Shown one piece after another: positions 1-7,403 of a stretch of DNA of 64,000 nt. Both the position numbers and the translations under genes were made by a program. How positions within the stretch are numbered: position 1 is the stretch's first letter; each line of letters starts with the position of its first letter. Source of the DNA: Actinoplanes xinjiangensis (GTDB taxonomy: Bacteria > Actinomycetota > Actinomycetes > Mycobacteriales > Micromonosporaceae); assembly GCF_003148685.1 (NCBI RefSeq), contig NZ_QGGR01000014.1, positions 186,001-250,000 on the forward strand, read 5' to 3'. The notes below the pieces were generated by a model. That model was not told where the DNA came from, ran no database searches, and was given only the letters and a program-made list of their open reading frames with translations.

Positions 1-68
1 CTACCGCCCTTTCCGTCGGCACACCGGGAACCGGTCGAGGTTCCTCATCGGGTTCAGCTGCGGGAGTC

Positions 69-1337
69 TCATGCCAGCCCCAGGTTCTCGCGCAGGGTGG
101 TGCCGGAATACCCGGTCCGGAACACGCCGCGTTCCTGCAGCAGCGGGACCACCCGGTCCACGAAGTCGTCGAGCCCGGCCGGGGTGAGGTGCGGGACGAG
201 GATGAACCCGTCACAGGCGCCGGTCTGCACGTACTCGTTCAGCAGCTCGGCGACGCGGGCCGGGGTGCCGATGAAGTTCTGCCGCCCGGTGACCTCGATG
301 ATCAGGTCCCGGATCGACAGGTTCTTCGCCTCGGCGCGGGCCCGCCAGTCCCGGGCGGTGGCCAGCCGGTCCGGGTACATGCCGGCGCGGCCCTTGATGA
401 TCGTGTCGTCCTCGTCGAGCACCGGATCGATGTCCGGCAGCGGCCCCTCGGCGTCGTATCCGGACAGGTCGGTGTTCCACAGCTGTTCCAGCAGCAGGAT
501 CGCGGTCTGCGGGCTGACCTGTAGCCGCCTGATGTGGTGGGCCTTCTCCTGGGCGTCGGCGTCGCTGTCGCCGAGCACATAGGACACCCCGGGGATGATC
601 TTCAGGCTGTCCTCGGTCCGGCCGTACTTCGCCAGCCGGTCCTTGACGTCGCGGTAGAACCGCCGGGCGTCGTCGATCCGGTGGTGCCGGGAGAAGATCG
701 CGTCGGAGTGTTCCGCGGCCAGTTCCCGGCCGCCGTCGGAGTCACCGGCCTGCAGGATGACCGGATGGCCCTGCGGGCTGCGCGGCACCCCGAAGCGGCC
801 CCTGATGTCGAACTGGCTGTTGCCGACCGCGACATCGCCGCCGTCGCTGTCCCACAGCGTGCGGGCGGTCGCGATGAACTCCGCGGCCCGGACGTATCGG
901 TCCGCATGGTCGAGGAAGCCGCCGCGCCGGAAGTTCGCACCGAAGAACGCTCCGGGCGAGGTGACCACGTTCCAGGCGGCCCGCCCGCCGGACAGGTGAT
1001 CGAGGGTGGCCAGCTGGCGGGCCAGTTCGTACGGCTCGTGGTAGGTGGCGTTCAGGGTCCCGGCCAGCCCCAGATGTTCGGTGACGGCGGCCAGGGCGGT
1101 CAGCACCGTGATCGTGTCCGGCCGGCCGACCACGTCCAGGTCGTGGATCAGCCCCCGCTGCTCACGCAGCCGCAGGCCCTCGGCCAGGAAGAAGAAGTCG
1201 AACAACCCACGCTCGGCGGTCTTCGCGAGGTACTCGAACGAGCTGAAGTCGATCTGGCTGCCGGCCCGCGGGTCGCTCCAGACGGTCGTGTTGTTCACAC
1301 CGGGGAAGTGGGCGGCGAGGATGATCTGCTTAGGCAC
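69..1337 (-). CDS. Luciferase-like FMN-dependent monooxygenase, NtaA/SnaA/DszA family
   Basis: 422-residue luciferase-like monooxygenase of the nitrilotriacetate/dibenzothiophene-sulfone monooxygenase branch, which uses reduced FMN and O2 to attack organosulfur compounds or chelators. Seen: N-terminal motif AAHFPGVNNTTVW, the AAWNVVTSP segment typical of the family near residue 120, and the LQAGDSDGGRELAAEHSDAIF block. Length is near the family norm (about 430-450). The GTG start at 1337 lies 8 bp inside the end of the upstream gene, indicating translational coupling. It is the last gene of the ABC transporter/monooxygenase operon that starts at 7288. The true substrate cannot be read from sequence; sulfonate, sulfone or aminopolycarboxylate are all possible. 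No separate flavin reductase gene is visible in the operon. Confidence 0.9.
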   Translation of the reverse strand: MPKQIILAAHFPGVNNTTVWSDPRAGSQIDFSSFEYLAKTAERGLFDFFFLAEGLRLREQRGLIHDLDVVGRPDTITVLTALAAVTEHLGLAGTLNATYHEPYELARQLATLDHLSGGRAAWNVVTSPGAFFGANFRRGGFLDHADRYVRAAEFIATARTLWDSDGGDVAVGNSQFDIRGRFGVPRSPQGHPVILQAGDSDGGRELAAEHSDAIFSRHHRIDDARRFYRDVKDRLAKYGRTEDSLKIIPGVSYVLGDSDADAQEKAHHIRRLQVSPQTAILLLEQLWNTDLSGYDAEGPLPDIDPVLDEDDTIIKGRAGMYPDRLATARDWRARAEAKNLSIRDLIIEVTGRQNFIGTPARVAELLNEYVQTGACDGFILVPHLTPAGLDDFVDRVVPLLQERGVFRTGYSGTTLRENLGLA

Positions 1338-2283
1338 GTCCGGCCTCCTGGTAACGGTTGACGGCCGGTCCGAGGCCGAGGCGCTCGCGCAGCACCGGGG
1401 TGGCGGACGGCTGGAACAGGCCGCGGCGGCGCAGCTCGGGAACGAGGGCCCCGGTGACGTCGGCGACGTCGGTCACCCGCAGCCGGAACCCGTCGACGCC
1501 GGAGACGGTCCACCAGTTCTGGATCAGGTCGGCGAGCTGGACCGGCGTGCCGTTGAAGGTCGCCGCGTCCGTCGGGACGTGGCCGCCGACCGTCAGGTCG
1601 GCGAAGACCTTCTTCTCCGGAACGATCCGGCGGACGTGGCGGGCCGCGTCGCCGGCGTCGGACGGCGTCACGAAGAAGACGTCGGCGTCGAGGCGATCCC
1701 ACACCTGCGGCCCGTGCGCGAGGGCGGCCACGACCGGTTGCCCCTGCGGCGGCCGCGGCACGATCGACGGCCCCTTCACCGAGAAGTGCGGCCCCTCGAA
1801 GTCGATGTAGTGCACCCTGTCCCGGTCGATGTACCGGCCGGTCGCCGTGTCCCTGATGATCGCGTCGTCCTCCCAGCTGTCCCAGAGCCGCCGCACCACC
1901 TCGATCGCGTCTCCGGCCTCGGCCAGCAACTCCTCGGCCGGCAGCGGTTCCCGGCGGCCGAGCAGCGCCGCCTCGGCCGGGTCCGTGGAGACCCGCACCT
2001 GCCAGCCGGCCCGGCCCCGGCTCACCCAGTCGAGCGTGGCCAGGGCGGTGGACAGGTGGAACGGCTCGGTGTGGGTGGTGGTGGCGACCGGCACCAGGCC
2101 CACGTGCCGGGTCAGCGGCGCGACCCGGGCGGCGACCTGCACCGCGTCCGGCCCGTACCGCCCGAATCGGTCCTCGAACGTCATGAAGTCGAGCCCGGCG
2201 TCGTCAGCCAGCCCGGCCTGCCGGATCCAGTGACCGGCGTCGAACGAGTCGCCGGTCAGCGCGACCGCCAGATGCAACGTCAT
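1330..2283 (-). CDS. Luciferase-like flavin-dependent oxidoreductase
   Basis: 317-residue luciferase-like flavin oxidoreductase. Seen: the N-terminal strand (MTLHLAVALTGDSF), a LATLDWVSRGRAGWQVRVSTDP block equivalent to the flavin-binding loop of the NtaA branch, and a truncated C-terminal half compared with its neighbour (317 against 422 residues), so it belongs to a shorter subfamily. The ATG at 2283 overlaps the upstream ATPase stop (ATGA), and its 3' end overlaps the next monooxygenase by 8 bp. Cotranscribed with a peptide/nickel-type importer, it probably acts on the imported compound or a product of the 422-residue enzyme. The substrate is unknown. Confidence 0.85.
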   Translation of the reverse strand: MTLHLAVALTGDSFDAGHWIRQAGLADDAGLDFMTFEDRFGRYGPDAVQVAARVAPLTRHVGLVPVATTTHTEPFHLSTALATLDWVSRGRAGWQVRVSTDPAEAALLGRREPLPAEELLAEAGDAIEVVRRLWDSWEDDAIIRDTATGRYIDRDRVHYIDFEGPHFSVKGPSIVPRPPQGQPVVAALAHGPQVWDRLDADVFFVTPSDAGDAARHVRRIVPEKKVFADLTVGGHVPTDAATFNGTPVQLADLIQNWWTVSGVDGFRLRVTDVADVTGALVPELRRRGLFQPSATPVLRERLGLGPAVNRYQEAGRA

Positions 2284-3809
2284 CGGGAAACCTCCACAGT
2301 GGGCACGGCGTCGAGCAACGCCCGGGTGTATTCGTGGCCGGCGTGGTCGAAGACGGCCTTGACCGGGCCCTGTTCGACGACCCGGCCGTCCTTCATGACC
2401 AGGACACGATCGGCGATGTCACGGATCACGCCCAGGTCGTGGGAGATGAACAGCAGCGCCGTCCCGTCCGTCTCGCGGATGCCGGCCAGCAGGTCCAGAA
2501 CCTGCGCCTGCACCGACACGTCGAGGGCGGAGACCGGCTCGTCGCAGATGATCAGACTCGGCCGCGGTGCGATGGCGCGGGCCACGGCGACGCGCTGCCG
2601 CTGCCCACCGGACAGCTGCCGCGGGTACCGGTCGAGGACGTCGGCGCCCAGCCCGACCCGCTCCAGGCAGGGTGCCGGGTCCTCACCGCGGGGCAGGGCC
2701 TCCCCGACGATGCGGCGCACGGTCCACCGTGGATCGAACGCCGACAGCGGGTCCTGGGCGATCAGTTGCAGCCGGCGCCGCATCGGACGGCGGGCACGTT
2801 CCGGAACCCCGCTGAAATCGGCGCCCTCGAACCGCACGTGCCCGGACGTCGGGCCGGCCAGCCCGAACAGCAGCTGCGCCACGGTGGTCTTACCGGACCC
2901 CGACTCACCGACCAGCCCGACGATCTCCCCGCGGCGGATCGTCAGACCGAAATCCCGCACGACGGTGCGGTCGCCGTACACCTTGCGCAGTCCGGTGGCC
3001 TCGGCGACGACGTCGCCCGGCGCGGTGGTGGTCCCGCGCCATCTCCCGGTGGCGGCCGAGATCAATTCTCTGGTGTACGGGTGACCGGCGCCGACCAGAA
3101 TCGTGCGGGTGTCGCCGCCCTCGACGATCCGGCCGTCCTTCATCACCAGCACCCGGTCGGCGAGTTTCGCCACGACCGCCAGATCGTGGCTGATCAGCAG
3201 CAGCGTCTCCCCGTTCGTGCGGCGTTCGGCGAGCAGGGTGAGGATCTGCGCCTGTACGGTCGCGTCCAGCGCCGTGGTCGGTTCGTCGGCGATCAGCAGC
3301 CGCGGCCCGCCGGCGATGGCCGAGGCGATCAGCGCCCGCTGCCGCAGCCCGCCGGACAGCTGATGCGGGTACTGCCGGGCCCGGCGATCCGGTTCCGGCA
3401 CGTGCACGTCGGTGAGCAGCCGCCGGATGCGCTGGGGCCGGTCACGACGGTCACCGATGCCGTGCGCCCGCAGCACCTCGCCGATCTCCGCACCGACCGT
3501 GCGCAGCGGGTCCAGCGACACCAGGGCGTCCTGCAGGATCAGCCCGGCGAACCGGCCGCGCAGCCGCCGCCAGTCTCGGGCGGCGAACCCGCGCACGTCC
3601 CGGCCGTCGACGGTGAACGTGTCCGCCTCGACGCGGGCCGCCGGACCGGCCAGTCCGACCAGGCTGCGGGCGGTGACGCTCTTACCGGAGCCGCTCTCGC
3701 CGACCAGCGCGACACACTCCCCCGCACCGATCGTCAGGTCGACCCCGCGTACCGCCTCGACCTGCCGTTTCCCGACAAAGGTGACCCGCAGATTCCGGAC
3801 GTCGATCAC
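2280..3809 (-). CDS. Fused double ATPase of peptide/nickel-type ABC importer (DppD-DppF like)
   Basis: 509-residue protein with two complete ABC ATPase domains in one chain. Domain 1: Walker A GESGSGKS near residues 37-44, signature LSGGLRQR, Walker B LLIADEPTTALD. Domain 2: Walker A GESGSGKTT, signature LSGGQRQRV, Walker B LIICDEPVSALD. This equals DppD fused to DppF and energises the importer formed by the two upstream permeases. I chose the GTG at 3809 because its GTGA overlaps the upstream permease stop and the protein then begins directly at the first ABC strand; the frame stays open further upstream but that part lies inside the permease gene. Cytoplasmic face of the membrane. Confidence 0.92.
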   Translation of the reverse strand: MIDVRNLRVTFVGKRQVEAVRGVDLTIGAGECVALVGESGSGKSVTARSLVGLAGPAARVEADTFTVDGRDVRGFAARDWRRLRGRFAGLILQDALVSLDPLRTVGAEIGEVLRAHGIGDRRDRPQRIRRLLTDVHVPEPDRRARQYPHQLSGGLRQRALIASAIAGGPRLLIADEPTTALDATVQAQILTLLAERRTNGETLLLISHDLAVVAKLADRVLVMKDGRIVEGGDTRTILVGAGHPYTRELISAATGRWRGTTTAPGDVVAEATGLRKVYGDRTVVRDFGLTIRRGEIVGLVGESGSGKTTVAQLLFGLAGPTSGHVRFEGADFSGVPERARRPMRRRLQLIAQDPLSAFDPRWTVRRIVGEALPRGEDPAPCLERVGLGADVLDRYPRQLSGGQRQRVAVARAIAPRPSLIICDEPVSALDVSVQAQVLDLLAGIRETDGTALLFISHDLGVIRDIADRVLVMKDGRVVEQGPVKAVFDHAGHEYTRALLDAVPTVEVSR

Positions 3810-4654
3810 GATGGGCGTCCTTCGAAACGGTGCTGCACGTGGCGGCCGATCACGGTGAGGGAGATGACGGTGGCGGTGACGGCGGCTCCCGGCAGCAGTG
3901 ACGCCCACCAGGCGATGTGCAGGTATCCGCGGCCTTCGGAGAGCATCGCGCCCCACTCCGGCGACGGTGGTTGCGGCCCGAGACCGAGGAAACTGAGGCC
4001 GGCCGCGATCAGTACCGCCTCGCCCAGCCCGATCATCGCCAGGACCGGGATCGGGCCGAGCACGTTGGGCAGCACGTGCCGCAGCACCAGCCGCGGCCGG
4101 GACGCTCCGAACGCGACCGCGTGGGTGACGTACGGCGCCTGCCGCACCACCAGCGTCTGGGCCCGCACCACCCGGGCGTGGTGCGGTGTGGTGGCGATGC
4201 CGATGGCCACGATCAGGCTGGTGGTGCCGGTGCCCGCGATCGCGATGAACAGCAGCGCCAGCAGCACCAGCGGAAACGCGGCGAGCGCGTCGAAACCCCG
4301 GCTGAGGGCCTCGTCGGCGACCCGGTGGACGAGCCCGGCGACCACCCCGAGCAGGATGCCCGCGCCGACCGCGATGACGGTCGCCGCCACACCGATGCTC
4401 AGCGAGTGCCGGGCGCCGTGCACCACCCGGTCGAAGACGTCCCGGCCGAGTTGGTCGGTGCCGAACCAGTGGGCCGCCGACGGCGCCTCCAGCACCCGCA
4501 GCGGGTCGGCGGCCAGCGGGTCGCCGGCGAACAGCGACGGCCACGCCGCCGCGGCCAGCGTCACGAGCAGGACGAGCCCGGCCGCGGTCAGGCCGGGGCG
4601 GGGCCGGCGCAGGGTGAACCGGCGCGCCACCGGTCGGGGCAGAGCGAGCGTCAC
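3806..4654 (-). CDS. ABC transporter permease, DppC type
   Basis: 282-residue inner-membrane permease of a peptide/nickel-type importer (BPD_transp_1 fold). Seen: an N-terminal membrane helix (about residues 20-42), the DppC hallmark FGTDQLGRDVFDRVVHGARHS after it, several hydrophobic helices, and the EAA-type loop with GLSFLGLGPQPPSPEWGAML near the C-terminus, diagnostic for DppC/OppC. The GTG start at 4654 overlaps the stop of a 30-codon frame that bridges the gap from the upstream permease. Pairs with the DppB-type permease to form the channel. Confidence 0.92.
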   Translation of the reverse strand: MTLALPRPVARRFTLRRPRPGLTAAGLVLLVTLAAAAWPSLFAGDPLAADPLRVLEAPSAAHWFGTDQLGRDVFDRVVHGARHSLSIGVAATVIAVGAGILLGVVAGLVHRVADEALSRGFDALAAFPLVLLALLFIAIAGTGTTSLIVAIGIATTPHHARVVRAQTLVVRQAPYVTHAVAFGASRPRLVLRHVLPNVLGPIPVLAMIGLGEAVLIAAGLSFLGLGPQPPSPEWGAMLSEGRGYLHIAWWASLLPGAAVTATVISLTVIGRHVQHRFEGRPS

Positions 4655-4743
4655 GGCAGTGCCTCCCCGGTTCTGCCCGCCCGGCCCGCGCCCGTGACGT
4701 CGCCGTCGGCTGCGGGTGGCCGGTGCCTGGTGCAGTCGGTCAT
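4651..4743 (-). CDS. Candidate 30-residue bridging peptide between the two permeases
   Basis: A 30-codon frame starts with ATG at 4743, overlapping the stop of the DppB-type permease (ATGA), and ends in a TGA that overlaps the GTG start of the DppC-type permease (GTGA). It would let ribosomes move without a break across the 85-nt gap between the permeases. The peptide is Ala/Gly/Arg-rich (starts MTDCTRHRPPAADGDV), has no recognisable domain, and may matter only for translational coupling rather than as a product. It could also be chance, but both junctions having four-base overlaps is suggestive. Confidence 0.35.
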   Translation of the reverse strand: MTDCTRHRPPAADGDVTGAGRAGRTGEALP

Positions 4744-5660
4744 GACGTGCTCCTTCGCAACCGCGGATCGATGAGCAGATAGGCCAGGTCGGCCACCGTG
4801 TTGACGACGACGAAGGCGGCGGCCGCGAGCACCACGACGGCCAGCACGACGGGCATGTCGCCGTTGCCGACGGCCTGGAGGGTGACCTGGCCGAGCCCGG
4901 GGCGGCCGAAGACCTGCTCGATGATCACCGCCCCGCCGAGCAGCGCACCGGTGAGCCAGCCGAGCAGGGTGACCGCCGGGATGAGCGAGTGGCGCAGCGC
5001 GTGCCGCATGAGGACCGCCCGTTCCGTCAGGCCCCGGGCCCGGGCGGTGACCGCGAACGGCTCGTCCAGCGCCCGGTCCAGGCCGTCGCGCAGCACCTGG
5101 GCCAGTACCCCGGCGATCGGCAGACCCAGCGTGACCGCGGGCAGCACCAGCGCCGCCCAGCCCTGGTCGCCGGAGACCGGGAACAGCCCGAACCGGAACG
5201 AGAACACGCTCAGCAGGACGATCCCGATCAGGAACGGCGGGGTGGACACGATGATCAGCTCGGCGGTGGAACTGGCCCGGCGGACCCACCGGTGCCGGGT
5301 GGTGACGGCCAGGACCAGGGCGAGCACCACGCCGAACACGGCCGCCGCGACGGCCAGTCGCAGGGTGGGCGGCAGCTGGTCGCCGATCACCTCACCGACC
5401 GGCCGCTGGAGCAGGTAGGAACGGCCCAGGTCACCCTGGGCGGCCCGCCACAGATAGTCCAGGTACTGCACGACGGCGGGCCGGTCCAGGTTCCACTCCG
5501 TGATGATCTGAGCCCGGATCTGCGGGGTGTCGGCGCCGTCGCCGATCAGGCTGTCGACGATGTCGCCGGGAGCGGCCAGCAGCGCGAGGTACGCCGCCGT
5601 GGCCGCCGCCCAGAGCACGACGGCACCGGAGGCGATCCGCCGGGCGACCGCCCTGGTCAC
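4740..5660 (-). CDS. ABC transporter permease, DppB type
   Basis: 306-residue permease of a peptide/nickel-type importer. Seen: N-terminal helix starting around residue 10, the DppB-type periplasmic segment (GDIVDSLIGDGADTPQIRAQI..LDRPAVVQYLDYL) and the motif GDLGRSYLLQRPVGEVI that precedes the transport core, then five more hydrophobic helices and the GGAVIIEQVFGRPGLGQ motif near the C-terminus, diagnostic of DppB. The GTG start at 5660 overlaps the binding-protein stop (GTGA). Second gene of the operon. Confidence 0.92.
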   Translation of the reverse strand: MTRAVARRIASGAVVLWAAATAAYLALLAAPGDIVDSLIGDGADTPQIRAQIITEWNLDRPAVVQYLDYLWRAAQGDLGRSYLLQRPVGEVIGDQLPPTLRLAVAAAVFGVVLALVLAVTTRHRWVRRASSTAELIIVSTPPFLIGIVLLSVFSFRFGLFPVSGDQGWAALVLPAVTLGLPIAGVLAQVLRDGLDRALDEPFAVTARARGLTERAVLMRHALRHSLIPAVTLLGWLTGALLGGAVIIEQVFGRPGLGQVTLQAVGNGDMPVVLAVVVLAAAAFVVVNTVADLAYLLIDPRLRRSTS

Positions 5661-7288
5661 CTGCTCAGCCAGAGGTCGTAGGCGCTGGCCGGCACTCCGG
5701 CGGCCGGTTCGAAACCCCAGCCGCCGACGGTCGTCCCGGCGGCGATCTGGTCGGCCGGGGCGTAGAGCGGCAGGATCAGCGCCTGATCGGTGATGGTCAG
5801 CTTCTGCACCTGCTGGTACGCGGTCTTCCGGCGCGCCTGATCCGATGCGGCCTGCCCCTGTTCGAGCAGCTCGTCCAGCGCCGGGTCCTGGAAGCCGGTC
5901 CGGTTGATCGCGCCGCCGGAGTGCAGCAGCAGGTTCAGGGCGGCTCCGGCGTCGGTGTCGGCGCGGGAGTTGTCGAACACCTCGTACTGCCCGTCGGCCA
6001 GCGCCTGGGTGGCGGTGCCCTGGTCGACGACGGCGACGTTCAGGTCGATGCCGGCGCTCTGCTTGACCTGCGCCTGCACGGCCTGGGCCAGCACGTCACG
6101 GCGGTCGCGGACGAACGGCGCCGACTGCACCAGCCGTACCGTCAGCCGTTTGCCGTCCCTGGTCCGGAAACCGTCGGCGTCCCGCGCCGTCCAGCCCGCC
6201 TCGTCGAGCAGCCTGTTGGCCTTCGCGGCATCGCCGCCGTAGGTCTTCTCCAGCGTCCTGTCGTAGAACGGGCTGGTCGGCCCGACGACGCTCCACGCCC
6301 GGGTGGCGCTGCCCCGGTAGACGCCGGTGAGCACCGCGTCCACGTCGACGGCCTCCCGGAACGCCTGCCGCACCCGCAGGTCGTCGAAGGGTGCGTGCGT
6401 CGTGTTGAAGTAGTACGAGTACGCCGATCCGGAGTTCAGGCCCCGCGACAGCGACAGCTGCGGGTTCGCCGTGATCAGTGCCTCGTCGGTGGCCGGCACA
6501 CCCTCGATGATCTGCACCTGGCCGGAGGTGAGTGCCCCGACCCGCACCGACGGCTCCTTCAGGAACCGGTAGGTGATCCGGTCGAGATGGGCGGGCCCGG
6601 TGTGCCCGGCACCGGCCGGTGCCCAGTTGTAGGCCGGGTTCTTCGTGAAGACCACCTCCTGCCCGGCGGTGTAGTGATCCAGCAGGAACGGCCCGGTCCC
6701 GGCCAGGTCGGGGCCGCCGGCCTTGAGGTTCTTCGCCTCCTTCAGCGACTTCGGCGACACCTGCGCGCCCTGCGGTGAGGAGAGGAAGTCGAGCAGCAGC
6801 ACGTCCGGCTGCCTGAGGTGGAAGACGACGGTGGCCGGGTCGACGACGTCCACCCTGTCCAGGTTGCGCAGTTGCACGGCCCGCACGGACGGGTTGTAAC
6901 CGTCGACGGAGAACTGGTCGATGTTCGCCTTGGCGGCCTCGGCGTGGAATCTCGTCCCGTCACTGAAGGTCACGTCCGTACGCAACTTGAAGGTGTAGGT
7001 CCGGCCGTCGGCCGACACCTGGTGGCCGGTGGACAGCCACGGCACGTAACCGCCCTGGGTGTCATGGGTGAGCAGGGCCTCGAACGTGTTCCAGACCAGC
7101 AGGCGGGCCTTGGCCTGGGCGTACTGGTGCGGGTTGAAGGTGATCGGCTCGGTCTCGACGGCCCAGGTCAGCGATCCGCCGCTGACCGGCCGGCCGGCCG
7201 CGGCCGTCCCCTCCCGCGGGGCGGAGCAGGCGGTGGTGAGGACGAGGGCGAGGGCTGTCGCGACGACGGCGGGTCGGGTACGGCGCAT
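5657..7288 (-). CDS. ABC transporter substrate-binding lipoprotein, SBP_bac_5 family
   Basis: 543-residue extracytoplasmic binding protein of the DppA/OppA/NikA family. Seen: positively charged start, hydrophobic signal core and lipobox LTTAC with Cys at about residue 21, then the family pattern (GGSLTWAVETEPITFNPHQ, YTFKLRTDVTFSDGTRFHAEA). First gene of the operon; it delivers the substrate to the DppB/DppC/fused-ATPase importer. I place the start at the ATG at 7288 because GAGGAGG lies just upstream and the signal peptide begins there; the longer open frame upstream crosses the promoter. Ligand unknown; the downstream monooxygenases point to an organosulfur or chelated compound. Confidence 0.92.
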   Translation of the reverse strand: MRRTRPAVVATALALVLTTACSAPREGTAAAGRPVSGGSLTWAVETEPITFNPHQYAQAKARLLVWNTFEALLTHDTQGGYVPWLSTGHQVSADGRTYTFKLRTDVTFSDGTRFHAEAAKANIDQFSVDGYNPSVRAVQLRNLDRVDVVDPATVVFHLRQPDVLLLDFLSSPQGAQVSPKSLKEAKNLKAGGPDLAGTGPFLLDHYTAGQEVVFTKNPAYNWAPAGAGHTGPAHLDRITYRFLKEPSVRVGALTSGQVQIIEGVPATDEALITANPQLSLSRGLNSGSAYSYYFNTTHAPFDDLRVRQAFREAVDVDAVLTGVYRGSATRAWSVVGPTSPFYDRTLEKTYGGDAAKANRLLDEAGWTARDADGFRTRDGKRLTVRLVQSAPFVRDRRDVLAQAVQAQVKQSAGIDLNVAVVDQGTATQALADGQYEVFDNSRADTDAGAALNLLLHSGGAINRTGFQDPALDELLEQGQAASDQARRKTAYQQVQKLTITDQALILPLYAPADQIAAGTTVGGWGFEPAAGVPASAYDLWLSR

Positions 7289-7310
7289 GGGCGGTTCCTC
7301 CTCTACCACT

Positions 7311-7340
7311 TTTCCTATCGTCCCTATAGGAAATTGGCAA
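7311..7340 (-). promoter_or_regulatory. Promoter and operator of the transporter/monooxygenase operon
   Basis: Read on the minus strand there is a TTGCCA -35 (7335-7340), a 17-nt spacer and a TAGGAA -10 (7312-7317). A perfect 8-bp inverted repeat TTTCCTAT / ATAGGAAA (7311-7318 and 7326-7333) with a 7-nt spacer covers the spacer and -10, 23 bp upstream of the binding-protein start codon. This is where a repressor would block RNA polymerase. No regulator gene lies next to it, so the protein that binds is unknown; a sulfur-status regulator is an inference. Confidence 0.6.
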
Positions 7341-7403
7341 GAGGCTGAGACCCTGGACACCCAACTTCTCGACCGTCCTCTGAACCATCCCGCGACCGCA
7401 TGC

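Noticed and set aside
1..68. End of a further gene at the left edge
   Set aside because: Only 68 bp; a CTA (TAG on the minus strand) at position 1 is not enough to support a gene.
5700..5716. GGTTCGAA resembling a tRNA T-loop
   Set aside because: Lies inside the binding-protein gene and no cloverleaf can be drawn around it.
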